A stretch of 64,000 bases of DNA from Daphnia carinata (lineage: Eukaryota; Arthropoda; Branchiopoda; Diplostraca; Daphniidae). Each line of letters opens with the position of its first letter. The first letter of the stretch is position 1. The stretch is taken from the NCBI RefSeq assembly GCF_022539665.2, contig NW_026712511.1:1-64000 (forward strand), written 5' to 3'. The translations under genes were made by a program, and so were the position numbers. Below are positions 8,543 through 20,530 of this stretch, piece by piece. The notes below the pieces were generated by a model that was not told where the DNA came from, searched no databases, and saw only the letters and a list, made by a program, of their open reading frames with translations.

Positions 8543-11415
8543 CAAGTCGCAAAATTAACAACTATAACAAATGAATCGACCCCTAGAATTCCATTAAAAC
8601 TTTTTCAGATACCGTTGCAAGCATTATTTGATACAGGCGCGTCTAAAAACATTATTCACGAGAGAATATTTCATAAGTTACCCCCGAGAGGTCAAGCGAT
8701 CTGCAGTCAGCTTGATTTCGATTTGTATGATGTAGGGGAGAAAAAGTTACAAACGCTGGGAAGAGTTACATTGCCCGTACGATACGGAGAGTCAGTTTTA
8801 AGACAAGAGTTTATTGTTACAAATGGTGTTTCTGAAGACTGTATCCTTGGATGGGATGCAATCCAGAAGCACGGTTTTCGGCTTGACGGAGAAGCCAGGA
8901 GCATTTATTTAGCAAGGGATGAGCAGGGATCAGCCATCTCTAGGGTACCAGACATGGCAGTTACGACGGTCAAAAAGACGACGCTATTTCGTCAGACTTC
9001 GCTAGTAATTGCAACGCAAATGAAAGGTTCATTTCCGTATGTCCCCCCTAATACCACATTTATGTTTACCCCAGCAGAGGATTTGCCGAACGGTATTTTT
9101 ATTGAGGAATTCATTGGAAACGTATCTTATGATGGGAAATATCAAATTATGGTCGAGAATCATTCGTTAAATCAAGTCATACTTCCTAGGAACACTACAT
9201 TAGGCGTAATTGAGATTATTCATAACGTAATTGGGAAAATTGCTTTAAGTAAATTAGAGGAAAAACCTACTATTAAAAGTGAGCCCCTTTAAATTTCAGA
9301 AGTCGACGCTGAATTTCAAGCTCCGCTCTCAAAACTATTAAATTACTTCCACGACTTGTTCGCCGCAAAAGATTCAGAATTAGGGAACACTAATCTCATT
9401 AAACATACAATTGATACACAAGGAAGAGGCCCTATTCGACAACGCCCTTATCGAGTTACAAATAATCAAAGAAAAATATTGGAAGATAAAGTACAGGAAA
9501 TGTTGGATGCTAATGGGATCCAATATTCACATTCGCCATGGGCTTCACCTGTGGTTTTAGTGGAAAAAAAGGGTGGAGAAGTAAGATTTTGCGTTGACTA
9601 TAGGAAATTAAATAGTATTACAAAAAAGGATTCATTTCCTATGTCGAGGATAGATGAAACATTGGACAAACTGTATGGGAAGAAATATTTCACCACTCTT
9701 GATTTAGCTTCAGGTTATTGGCAAATTCAAGTTGATGAGCCGGCTATTGAAAAAACAGCATTCGTAGTGGAAAATAACCTTTACGAATTTAAACGTATGG
9801 CATTTGGATTGTGCAATGCACTTGCGACATTTCAAAGACTAATGAATTACGTACTGAAAGACGTTTTGGGAAGTAAGGCGTTAGTTTACTTGGATGACGT
9901 AAACATCTTTTCGGACACTTTTGACGATCACTTGAAGGATATTCGCGAAATCTTTGAGTTATTGAAAAATGCCAATCTAAAATTAAAACTTAAAAAATAC
10001 CAGTTCATTAAAAGTTCAGTTAATTATTTGGGCCATGTCATCTCGACTGATGGTATCAAACCTGATCCGAGTAAAATTGAGAAAATAGTTAATTATAAAA
10101 CGCCCGCTTCAGTAGATGAAGTCAGATCATTTCTGGGTCTAGCTGGGTATTACAGAAGATTTATTCAAAATTTTGGATCAATCGCTAAACCATTGACTAG
10201 ATTAACCCATAAAGATCTTAGCAGGAAACCTTTTAATTGGGGAAACGAAGAAAATATTGCTTTCGAAACCTTGCATACATCTCTAGTGACTCCACCAGTA
10301 CTTGCTTACCCCAATTTCAACGAGAAATTTTTCCTTTTCACCGATGCATGCGATTATAGCATTGGAGCGGTACTGTCCCAAATTCAAAATGGTCACGAGC
10401 ACCCAATCGCGTATTCCAGTAGACAGCTAACGAAGGCAGAAGCTAAATACAGTACGACTGAAAAAGAGGCACTTGCGGTTATCGATGCGATTAAGCATTT
10501 TCGACATTACCTTTTAGACCAACCTTTTGAGATCATTAGTGATCATCGTCCACTTCAATGGCTTAAAAATCAGAAAGATAACAATGGGAGATTAGGAAGA
10601 TGGGCTATCCTGTTGGCCGTAACAAATTATGAATTAAAATACAGACCGGGACGTATTCACCAAAATGCAGATTGCTTGTCACGCTTAAAAATAGCTAGTA
10701 TCCAAACCGAACGTAATATTAAATTAATTTGTGAAAAACAAGTAGAAGACGACCTTTGCATAGCTATTCGAAATTATTTAGATAACGGTGAACTTGAAGA
10801 AGCTTTTCTCCAATCTAAAGTTATTGACGGTACGCTTTACCGGCACGTGCTGCCATCTTCTGATAGCAAAAGAAACGAAACTAACCATCAGTTGGTTTTG
10901 CCTACATCGTTACACCATCTAGTGCTCAAAGAACTACATGATGCACCGATGAGTGGTCATTTAGCCTTTTACAAAACCTATCTAAAAGTAAAGAATCATT
11001 ATTATTGGCCTACCATGCGAAAAGACATCAAAGAATACTGTCAGGCTTGTGAGGTATGCATTGGCAACACTTCGTCAAATTACAGAGCGTTATTGCATCC
11101 TCATGAAATTGCAAAGGCCCCTTTTAAAGTTATAGGCATGGATTTTCTAGGCCCTGTCACACCAGTTTCGCCCAATGGTAACAGTTACATTTTAGTTATC
11201 ACAGATTATTTTAGCCGATGGGTGGAAGCTGTTGCTTTAAAGGATCAGACTGCGCAGACAACAGCAGAATGTGTATACAAAACAATAATAGTTAGACACG
11301 GTATGCCTAAAGCTATTCTTTCAGATCGCGGAACTAAATTCACATCGAAATTATTCCGTTACTTTTGTAAAAAATTGAAAATTGACCAACGACTAACAAC
11401 TGCTTATAATCCAGC
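8543..11415 (+). pseudogene. pol: Pol, 5' part: protease, RT, RNase H, integrase N-half
   Basis: Open from 8543 apart from one stop at 9290-9292 (a CCC-CTT-TAA triplet where gypsy-2 has no stop); a TGA at 8540 lies just upstream. Domains in order: aspartic protease with LFDTGASKN (about 8627) and ILGWDAI; reverse transcriptase with LDLASGYW and YLDD (about 9889); RNase H with FTDACDYSIGAVLSQ (about 10340); integrase HHCC zinc domain ending CQACEVC (about 11040) and the first two catalytic Asp (DFLGP, LSDRG). MULE-A interrupts the gene right after AYNPA, before the third catalytic residue. Relatives are Ty3/gypsy pols of the arthropod 17.6/297 type. Confidence 0.92.
11407..11415 (+). repeat. 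Target-site duplication, left copy
   Basis: TAATCCAGC here is repeated exactly at 19378-19386 on the other side of MULE-A. Nine bases is the usual duplication size for Mutator-like transposons. Confidence 0.9.
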
Positions 11416-11960
11416 GGTAGCCGGAGAAATAGGACCTGGAGAATTAGGACCCGGATATTTAGGACCGCAAAATAGGACCTGGAGAAATAGGACCCGGAGA
11501 ATTAGGACCCAACCTTCAAACATTTTTTGAAGGGTCCTATTTCTCCATGTTGAGGGTCCTATTTCTCCAGCATAGAGGTCCTATTTCTCCATCAGAAGAA
11601 TACATAATGTTTATCGGACATCACCTGTCCGATTATTGAAAAGAAAACCTATCGGCTTATATTGGTTTCTGCGCTTCAAACACTGTTATCAATATGACGT
11701 CTTTTCATCCCATCATAACTTTTTTATTGAAATAATATTCGTGATTTTTTTTGCATGATTATAAGCGTTATCTATTGTTTATTAAAGTTCATATAATTGA
11801 AAATCAATTTTTTTACACAGTATTTTGATTTTTGCATTTTACATTTTATTACTGGTGTTTTCAGGCCTACCATCATCCGCCCTTTACTAATGCCGTTATT
11901 CACTTTTTTCTTTTTTCTTCGTGCCTCGATGAAGATCCTGGGGGGCGTACAGCTACCTCT
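11416..11960 (+). repeat. MULE-A left terminal inverted repeat with iterated sites
   Basis: 11416-11510 holds five or six direct units of the GGAGAAATAGGACC type with variants. 11540-11592 holds three inverted units (GGTCCTATTTCTCC). Beyond these, stretches such as CATCATAACTTTTTT and GCATGATTA..CGC/GCG match the reverse complement of 18850-19190. Confidence 0.8.
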
Positions 11961-13020
11961 TAATAAGCAAATTATTATATAAAAATAATTGAAGAAACTT
12001 TAATTTAATAATAAAACACTGTTTGCCCTTGCGTAAAATATTGTTTTTTACGATATATATGGCAACGTTGTACTACAAGCAGACGACTGTTGCAAGCTCG
12101 AAGTGTCAACATCCTACAATTCTATGAATCGTTGAAGTTGTTTATTGTAAGCGGTGTTTGTTTGACAGGTAAGTGGTTAGTTTCAGTAAAATTAAAATTT
12201 TTCTATTTCCTAGGTTTGGCAGTTTTGCTACATTTTAAATTCATGTTGGCATTAGCACCACAGAAGGAACAAATTTATTTGGAAGGAAAGGTATTAAAAG
12301 TGTAGATAAAATTTGATTAATTGCAGTTGGAAATTTGAAACAGATTACTTTTACGAAATGTTTCTTAGGTGCATACTTTCAAGGAGAATCATGAAACTAG
12401 AGCATGATTTACCATAAACCGTTTGGGAACCAACTTGTTAGCTGCCTTATAACTATCATCCTTCTGGTAATCTAGGTGTTCACAGATTTTTTGTTCGTGA
12501 AATTTATATAATCATTTTTCTTGTCGTTCAGATGAAAACACAGCATAACAGCTGTTAGAGTTACGTCAAGACATTCATCTCAAGATGCAAGTACTGAGCT
12601 TTAACGGATTTCAATTTACAGAAGCACAACATCCAATTCTGTTGTTGAGTAGATAACCAACTACACGCCCAGCTATGAATGGTAATATGTGTGCAATTAA
12701 ATCTAAATTAATTTTATTTTTATGCTTTAAAGGTTTTTCATTCTTCCATTAATTTTTTCTTTTGTAGGTATTTAGAAAATCCCATACGTTGCTAGAATTC
12801 CCTATCCCACCCCAATAAACAACTCTTAAAGAACAAAAATAAGGTGCATTTTGTTTCGTTTACAAAAACTTGGTTTTAAAAAATTTTACTTGGTTTGTTG
12901 CTTAGTTAATATTTACAGGAAAATATTGATTGTTAACCATTTAAAATGAAATACAAGCTCATTCAATTAAACACAACTATCATTTAATGACATATCCAAT
13001 TCATCAATGTTGTCATCATT
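11961..13020. other. MULE-A internal non-coding DNA
   Basis: No convincing gene. 12059-12086 is an exact inverted copy of 16916-16943, the first 28 nt of the PINIT-like fragment's start exon. AT-rich elsewhere. Confidence 0.4.
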
Positions 13021-13029
13021 GAGGTTCAG

Positions 13030-15753
13030 AGGATGGTCTTGAACAACTGTGGGGAAGGAACTTCGGAGCTCTCGAACCAATTCTTCAAGTAGCTCATGGC
13101 TGGATAACTGGAAAAAGAGGAAATTGTTAATTTTTGTTGTTTTTTTTACTTTGAACAGGCTTAATTACTTCATTCGCTTGGTAGCGAGACCAGAGCGTAA
13201 ACAGGATCGAGTTCTTGGTGTTGGTTTCATTTTTCCGATGCGCTTTAATCTTGTTGTGAGAAAGGAGTTTCTGGGTAATTTTAATGTCGTCACAAAGCTG
13301 CTGTAGTACCATCGTCATCTTATAGAAGGGTAAGTTAGGGCCGCCTGCTAACTGGGAAAAAAGAATGCTAAGTATCTTCTTTATTGTGCTTGTAATTTTT
13401 AGTACCTTATTCCACATGTGGTGTAACCCTTCACAATCGTTGTTGGTTCGCAGGAGCAGATTGAAACACGACCAGTTCTCTGGAATCCAAAACCGACCTC
13501 GAACCCAGTTCTTGTCCATGTATTCCAGGAGTCTTTCCAATTCCGGCGGTGCTGAGTTCCGCAAAGTGTCAAATACGGAAGGGATCTTCTCAGCTAAAAA
13601 GTAAAATAATAGTTAAACAAATATTCAGCACATTGATTTAATAGAAAATAATTGTTACCTGGAAGATAGGCAAGGCAGAGCAAACGAAATACAAAATCTC
13701 GAATAGGATTGGGCCCCTTTTTGTTATACGCTGCCGTAAGCTTTATATCGCGAAGCTTCTTAACGATGGCTTGGCACCAATGGAAGTTACATCCTTGATG
13801 AATGCAATTTCCATAAAGCTTTCGGACGGCGACAAAAATGGCCCTTTCGAAGTCGGTAACGATTCGCTCAACTCTCGGGAGTGGGATAAAGTCCTGAAGG
13901 TAAGGTACACGTTACTTATAAATTGCCTAAAACAGATGATAAATAAGCTTTTAAATGTACAATACCTTAATCTTCTCAAAAACTGAAATATAATCAACCG
14001 CCCGCCGACTGGTCATGCAGCAGAAGAGTAGTGGCACCTGCTTCAGATCTCCCTTCTCGTTTTTTATGAAGCCGTTTATGGAGAAAAGCTAGGTGTAACA
14101 AAGATTAGTACAAACGCAAAACAGAAAGCTCATAATATAAATCTTACCTGTTTAATAGGATCCTGGATGAAGTGAAAGGTAGCGTCTATGAACCACGTCT
14201 TACAATCCTCTAATTGTCTTTTCATGACAGAGGTAAAAAATAGCAGGTGGCGTGTTCTCTGGTTTCCAGTTCCAGCAAAGACCGCTCCTTGATAGAAATC
14301 GGGAGGGAAGAATGCCTCTTGTACGTCAAAAAATGGGTCATCCTTTCTAGGATTGGGTGGCAAACATTTCGATCGTTGGTATCTGCATGAAAAAAAGTAT
14401 TAAGGTAAGTTATTTTATTAATAATTCAGTAATTACCGTAAGCGTCGAGTAGCATTATCGATGTCAGGCATTTCCCTCCCTGCAATTTCCGATTTATTTT
14501 TTATCTCTTCGATTATGATTTGGCTCGGCGCTTTGAATTTTTCCGTCATACATGTCTTTTTAGCATTTTTGAAGATTGAAACCTAATGTAATAAATTTTT
14601 AATCAGACAATTCATTCTTAGTTTTTATTTTAAATTTATGCTTACCCTCCTGTGGTTTCCGTAATCTGGTGGATGGTTGTGATTAACTCCGGCGGTGTTG
14701 TGTGGCTTTTCCTGGAAATCTTGCTGGTCATAGTGATCAAAGAAATCGATGGAATTGTAAATTTTTTGGGTCACTGTTGCTTTGCAAGGGTCCTTAGCAG
14801 AACGTGAACTGCAGCGCCAAGTAAACAGTTTCCCGCTGACCCTTTTCTTCGTAAAGCAATAACCTTTGAAAGAGAAAAAGGTTAAGTTGTTTTTTGACGG
14901 AAAAATGATTAAAATTAATTACCCAATCCATTGGTTAGCTTAACCTTTCCCTTGTTTGAACCTTCCTTGTGAATCTTGAAAATTGGTTCCGTTGGCACTT
15001 CAAATGAAGATTTCTGTAAAAGAGAAAAGTTCTGATGAAAAGCAATACTATTAGATTAGCAAATGAAATTTACCTCGAGTATGGACTCAATTGGTTCCAC
15101 AGGCGGTTCAGGCCGAATACCGTCACTCTCATGAGCTCGCCTAGGAACGGTTGTTTGAGTAGGAGAGACTGGAATCGGAAGCAACGGGTCAGCTCTGCGG
15201 ACTTGGCCATGTCGTCTACGGCGTGGTGGGGCAACAGGTGGAGTACCAGGAGGAGACCTAAGTACAGAGGTCAATAGAAAAATAGGAGAAATTAAATTTA
15301 CTAATGGAGAAAGGCGGCGAGTTGGTGTGATTCGGGGGAAGAGTGTGGTGGGTCATCCTTATCCGCAGCAACAGGTTCATTCTTGCGCCTTTTTGCGACA
15401 TGTGAAGGGTCAAGGATCTCCCTGCGCTTCAAATTTCTCTTCGGACGCCCGGTAATTACACCATCAACTTCCACGCAAGACCTAGGACCGGCCGCCGCTT
15501 CACTGGCATGTTCTACACCACTAGCATCGGCCTCCTCACGGGCACCTTCAACTTTATCATCTTCAATACCAGTGCACTTAGCACAATGATAGCTGCTAGA
15601 GAATTCTTTCCAGGTAGGTGAAACACCTCTATGAAAAATCGCTCCGCAACAGGCCCGATGGACTGGGACTTGACACACAAGACAGCAACAGAATTGTTTC
15701 TTAACGGAAATAGCAGTATCGCAGCGAGAACAACGATTATTAGATGGAGCCAT
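13030..15753 (-). CDS. MULE transposase, 11 exons, apparently intact
   Basis: Exons that join in frame on the minus strand: 15753-15302, 15257-15074, 15013-14923, 14863-14646, 14582-14437, 14382-14148, 14088-13966, 13893-13659, 13593-13406, 13351-13150 and a last exon from about 13107; introns are about 45-90 nt with GT-AG. Protein about 715 aa. Residues 8-60 have a Cys/His zinc-finger pattern (CSRC..CC..C..H..CC..C..C) of PHD/RING type. About 315 residues in lies a FLYWCH-like finger (WRCSS.....C.......H.H). The catalytic domain has Asp in FIDATFHF (about D430), Asp in IVTDFERA (about D497), GCNFHWCQ, and Glu in NNDCEGLHHMW (about E616). It cuts and pastes element DNA at the terminal repeats. 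The C-terminal exon choice (acceptor 13107 or 8 nt later) is uncertain. Confidence 0.85.
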
Positions 15754-16334
15754 GATAGTAGCGCAAGACTAAAACAAAGACTATTACCTTTTCAGGAACC
15801 AACACTTCTATTTATACTGTTCATGTTTTTGAAGGAGGAGCCATTGCGCCACATGCATCACCTGTCCACTGCGTTGTCCCTTTGTTGCTCACCGCATAAT
15901 ATCGTATTCTCGGGGGAAAACTCTATGCTCAGGTATTTCCTCAACCCCGTCATACCTTTTCAATATAAGCCGTAAACCACAAATGATCCCTTGTTTATAT
16001 CCGCTTCATCATCCGCCTACAGATGATAGAAAGTCCATCTGTACTTGTACTAATTTCCGATTCATTTGTCACCAAGCATGATTCCTCCTCTTCCATAAAC
16101 AACGCAATGCAGATATCTATATATTCTTCTAATGTATGTTCATTTTTTCCTGAAAATGCATGTAATTATTAAAATCGCAACTGTTTAAGTAAACAAAACA
16201 TATTCATAAGCAAAATTATATTGTTGCTCACAATAGCCTGCAGAAAGGAAAAAAATAAAAAGGGCATATTAGGTGTAATAATACAATTAAAGCTGTTGTT
16301 CAGAGTTATATCTGCATTTAAATTTCATTCGGTA
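15754..16334. other. Presumed promoter region of the transposase gene
   Basis: Upstream of the transposase ATG on the minus strand. No gene is visible; short open frames here have no recognisable content. Confidence 0.4.
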
Positions 16335-16943
16335 ACTGAAAATATTCTTTGACTCTATGCCAATTACCCTGACGGATGGCCCATGGCTTGAGAGTGTCTG
16401 AATAAACAGAGTTATAGTTAGTTACCAATATAAACAAATTCAACTTAACTACCATACCTGTTAACAGCTACAGTGATCCAGTTTAAGTGTCAAAATTTCA
16501 AATTGTCGGTAATGTTTACGTCAATAGGCAAATGGCCTCTCGAAGGATTGGATAATTCAATACCATTGATCCACTGTCATAAACAATATTGTTTAAAAAA
16601 TGAGTTCCTGTTATAAACCTCTTAATTTAAGTATACTTACCACGACTGTAGAATAATTGATACTGCCAAATCTAATACTCACTTGCTATGATAAACCACT
16701 TTTGTGAAGGAAAGCATCTGTTTGGGACTAGGCCTTACCAAAGGCTCCCTGATGTTTGCATCTTGGGTTATATCATTAACACTTGAGGTTACAGGCATGT
16801 CGGTCACTTCCACATTCTAGTCATACTTTATTACAAAATAGCAACATTAATTTCTATTAACAACAATATTTACAAGTTGGTAAACTTACGTGATTGAGAG
16901 TAGCTACATACCAAATCGTCTGCTTGTAGTACAACGTTGCCAT
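16335..16943 (-). pseudogene. Captured gene fragment, possibly PIAS PINIT-like
   Basis: On the minus strand the ATG at 16943 starts MATLYYKQTIWYVATLNH, with a GTAAGT donor after 16890. The next exon (16816-16683) reads in frame to KQMLSFTKVVYHSK. A later piece reads WINGIELSNPSRGH then LPIDVNIT and, after a stop, NWITVAVNR. The order of an LRF-like strand, a VNGK-like turn, a P.NIT block and a WxVxV strand recalls the PINIT domain of SUMO E3 ligases of the PIAS family. No SP-RING is seen. A frameshift and a stop break it. The family call is tentative; it could be an unrelated host fragment. Confidence 0.3.
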
Positions 16944-17779
16944 ATAAATCAACAAATGGTTACACACAATATTTTGCCATAGATAAATGCTACTGGTTCG
17001 TCATCCCCATTAGAAAAATAACATGGGCTGCTGTCGCAGCAATTTGTACTACCCTTCCCACGATTTTTTGGATGCTTCTTCTGCTTATACTGCCCCCAGG
17101 TGGAGGCTTTGATCACTACTTGAGCCTAAATAACAGCTTTCCAGCAGACGCCATTGTTTGTGGCATTTTTTGGCGTGCAGATTATGATTGAAAATGTTAT
17201 TGCCTAACGAAAATAAAAATAGGCTAGATTTGTAAAGTTTTATCTACGGAGTGATGTGTGATAATGCTGAAGGAGTAGCAAGGTGCGTAATAAGGCACCA
17301 AGGTATACAATGATTGATTTTAATGGTTATCACTTAACAGGCAGTTTGGCAAATAGCAAAAGGAAAACAAGTGCTTGAAAGTATCGTCTAAACAAAGTTT
17401 AAGAAAATGGAACCAAAAAATCAAGAGCCTGATAAAACGCGATGATCAAACTCTCCTCTGAAGACCTTTACAATTCTTGCTTATTGATCAATATTCCAAC
17501 TCACAGTTTCTACACCTTAAGATCTCGATAGTAACATGGTTGGTGTTGACTGCAATAGTTCTAACTAAAAATTGACACCAGTAATCGTTCTACCAATCCT
17601 GAAGATCACAAAGAATGTTTAGCAGCTAAGTTTTCAGGGTTAAATTTCCGTTTTTTCCTCAAGTAAGAGAAAGTAAAAATACTGCAAATATACTCACAAT
17701 TCATATGGATGTGCTAATCTTTTTATTTAAGGAAGGCCAGCCAGCTTATGCCATATAATTTCAGGGGAAAAGCAAGACT
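16944..17779. other. MULE-A internal DNA, no recognised gene
   Basis: A short minus-strand ATG frame (MASAGKLLFRLK then a stop) lies near 17150 and a plus-strand frame of 84 codons at 16937-17191; neither has recognisable content. Confidence 0.3.
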
Positions 17780-18400
17780 AATAAAATGAAAACCCAACTT
17801 AAACGGAGGTTAGATAAGTTTGAGAAGAAGAAACTAAACAGGAAACATAACAGGATGAGGTCCAAAATTGTAAAACTTGCATAAGCCACAAGGGCAGCAT
17901 CAATGACATTAACCTCTGATCTTACAGAGTGTGTCAAAACAGAAATTCCTGATCTACCAGTACGCTGCCAAAACCAATTCTTACAGTGAAGGCCGCATGG
18001 TTATCAGCAAATCATCAATCAACTCTCAACCATTTTGAAAAAAAGATACACTTGAGGTCCAAACGCATCAATCATAAACATGAAAAAAAGTCAAAGAAAA
18101 ATTGATATTCTTGGAAAGCGAAGGAGTTGAGAAGGCAAGAAGCGTTGAAGAGAAACAGCAATGGGAAGGTGCTCGGCAAAGAGTTGAAGATGTTAAGGTA
18201 ACTTTCATTTGACAAAAAAAATTTATATCATCAAATAATTTTACTTTTCTGTATACTAAAGGTAATAGGGGCAAAAGACAATGTCGAATTGCTTACCAAA
18301 CCAATTAAGAAACAGGATGAAATCAAAATTACAAACGGAAAAGAAGTGGGTTGAACGTATCGAAGAACAGGAAAAGAGAAAGGAAAAGACCAAAATCATT
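17780..18400 (+). pseudogene. SURF6-like captured gene fragment
   Basis: Plus-strand pieces read MKTQLKRRLDKFEKKKLNRK, later VELLTKPIKKQDE and KKWVERIEEQEKRKEKTK. A 60-nt GT-AG intron-like gap (about 18199-18262) sits at the same point as in the MULE-C copy. SURF6 proteins of the nucleolus end in a comparable lysine-rich helical domain. Several stops and frameshifts make this a pseudogene. Two MULE families share it, so the capture predates their split or was passed between them. Confidence 0.4.
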
Positions 18401-18849
18401 CATTGCTTTGGTGAAAAGCGTTCCTACCCTACATAACAGGCAGCTTTCACAGCCTGGTATAGTTATAGCAGTAGGGTTTGATTTTAATATAATTGTTGGA
18501 ATCTTTGTAACTGATAAACACTGAAAATTTTATGATGAAATAAATAGTATTTGAATCAAGAATGAATTATAGTAGTCCTCCTTTTGTCCTTGCTTCAAGC
18601 GATATTTAGTTAAAAATTGTATTATTAATCCTATAAACATTATTTATCAAAAGTTATTAATAATAAGCTAGTCTTTATGTTAACATATTCGTTTCCTGCA
18701 CCCACCTAAAGCCCCGCGGAACGCATTATTTTCGTTCTTACCGTATAGGTATTTATCTATGGTTTTGTGGCAAAGAGTATTTTTTTTATTATAAAATGTA
18801 TCTATCTTAAATTACCTACATATAATTTTTTTCTCATTTATCAGTGTAT
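18401..18849. other. MULE-A subterminal DNA shared with MULE-C
   Basis: 18440-18720 (TATAGCAGTAGG..TTTGTAA, CCTATAAACATTATTTATCA, AAAGCCCCGCGGAAC) is similar to 26205-26530 and, inverted, to 3330-3595 in the MULE-C termini. This links the two families beyond the end motifs. Confidence 0.7.
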
Positions 18850-19377
18850 TAAGGGGTATTTCAGCGAAGTCACCTCCTCGCCCCCGGTAACTCCCATGGA
18901 ATAAGGACATCAGCCGGGGGAGGGGGAGGAGAGCGATACCAGGACTGCGAACGCCACTAACGAAAGGTCAAGGGCAAAAAATCAAACACTGTGTAAAAAT
19001 AAATATAACTTTTATACATGAGTTGTGTAAAGCAATAGATAATGCGTGTAATCATGCAAAAAAAATGTAAATATGAATTCAAACAAAAAAGTTATGATGG
19101 ACTGATTACACGAGCAATTGATAACGTGGTTTGGAGTGCGGAAAACTACATAAGCCGTCCGGTTCTTCATTTACAACAGCGGGCTTTAGGGCTATTTCCC
19201 AAGGAGAAATAGGACCATTACTATGGAGAAATAGGACCCTTATGAGCGAGAAATAGGACCCTTCAAAATATGATTGATGATTAGGTCCTAAATCTCCGGG
19301 TCCTATTTCTCCAGGTCCTATTTTGGGGTCCTAAATCTCCGGGTCCTATTTCTCCAGGTCCTATTTCTCCGGCAATC
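18850..19377 (-). repeat. MULE-A right terminal inverted repeat
   Basis: Inverted counterpart of 11416-11960. 19199-19262 carries direct GGAGAAATAGGACC-type units, and 19281-19371 carries inverted units including TCCTATTTCTCC and TCCTAAATCTCC. Confidence 0.8.
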
Positions 19378-19386
19378 TAATCCAGC
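19378..19386 (+). repeat. Target-site duplication, right copy
   Basis: TAATCCAGC, identical to 11407-11415. Confidence 0.9.
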
Positions 19387-20356
19387 TAGTAACGGAGAAA
19401 CAGAAAGGTTCAATAGAACATTAACAACAATGTTGAGGAAAGAATTGAAAGACGGCGAGCACGCAAATTGGAAAGATTTGCTGGATGATGTTTTGTTTGC
19501 TTATCGTAGTTCTGTCCATTCTTCTACACTGGACACCCCTTATTACTTATTACACGATAGAGACCCCAATTTACCCATCAATGAATTTCTTACCGCGTCC
19601 CCAAAAACATTTATATCCGCATCCGATTACGTAGGTAACTTAGCCGAACGCTTGCGCTATAGTTTCCAACGCGTCCGTGAGGAGAGCGAAAAAGCCAGAA
19701 AACGTCAAAGGGAGCAATATAATAAAAGGGCGAATGTAAAACAATATTTGGTAGGAGATAGAGTCTTATTAGATATTAGAGTTGTAAAAGAGGGCGATAG
19801 TAGGAAATTTACTTCCAAATATAAAGGTCCTTATAGAATAGTAAAAGTATATTCCAATAATACCGTCGACATAGCCGACAATTCATATATCTGTACACGT
19901 ACGCATGTTAACCGTTTAAAACCCCTATATGAAACAATGTTATGGAAAGATGAACATTGTCCCCCTATCGAGTCGCCTTCAACATTCGAGAATCGATTCC
20001 GTAAATCGATCTTGACCCAAACAATGGAAAATGAGGAACAAATGGAGCAAGAGACAAGTGAAGTAGGAAATGTGGAACCGGAAAAAGGACATCCAGATAG
20101 CGTAGATGTGGAGAATATGGAATCCGAAACAGTGGAAATTCAAAACATGGTGTCAGACACCGTGGAGTTAGCAACAACGAGGCTGGGAATTGACCATCAC
20201 CTCAGTCTCACACCAATTGCCGAAGATGATTCCAATGATAATCATGAAACGCAGCAAATAGCGCCGGGTGTCGTTCCGTCAGCAACAACGACACCACAAA
20301 ACGCAACCGGACGCCCGCAAAGGAATAGACAATTGCCAATGCGTTTCAGATATTAA
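19387..20356 (+). pseudogene. pol: Pol, 3' part: integrase C-half
   Basis: Continuation of the gypsy-1 integrase after MULE-A. The frame resumes at SNGETERFNRT, which holds the third catalytic residue (Glu). It continues through the core (WKDLLDDVLFAYRSS) and the C-terminal chromodomain-like barrel region (FTSKYKGPYRIVKVYSNNTV), then an acidic tail rich in Glu and Ser/Thr ending GRPQRNRQLPMRFRY. Stop at 20354-20356. On its own it cannot be expressed as integrase. Confidence 0.9.
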
Positions 20357-20423
20357 ATCTGATAACTCATCCGCATGCAAGTCTGTTGATCGCGTTTCAG
20401 AGAAAAACAAAAAAACTCGAAAG

Positions 20424-20430
20424 TATATAA
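20424..20430 (+). promoter_or_regulatory. TATA box upstream of accessory gene p1
   Basis: TATATAA, 107 nt before the p1 ATG and just after the pol stop. Comparable boxes precede the other three accessory genes in this window. Promoter activity is inferred. Confidence 0.45.
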
Positions 20431-20530
20431 CAGTGAGTAGATCGAAAAGAGCCACATCTTTCCGACAACTCGTTGTAGTCACAACTCTAACAAGATTTTT
20501 ATAAACGCTCCAAAGCATCAGCAAAGAAAG

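Larger units (their letters stand above)
11416..19377 (-). mobile_element. MULE-A: autonomous Mutator-like transposon, 7962 bp
   Basis: Inserted in the gypsy-1 integrase with a perfect 9-bp duplication. Ends are GGTAGCCGGAGAAATAGG on the left and, reverse-complemented, GATTGCCGGAGAAATAGG on the right. Long terminal inverted repeats of roughly 530 bp follow. Inside: a transposase gene on the minus strand with complete DDE residues, plus decayed gene fragments resembling a PIAS PINIT domain (minus) and SURF6 (plus). Removing the element restores the reading frame of the host integrase, so the insertion is young. Confidence 0.9.

Noticed and set aside
15383..15975. Plus-strand frames opposite the transposase first exon
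   Set aside because: Complement of a real exon with a zinc-finger Cys pattern.
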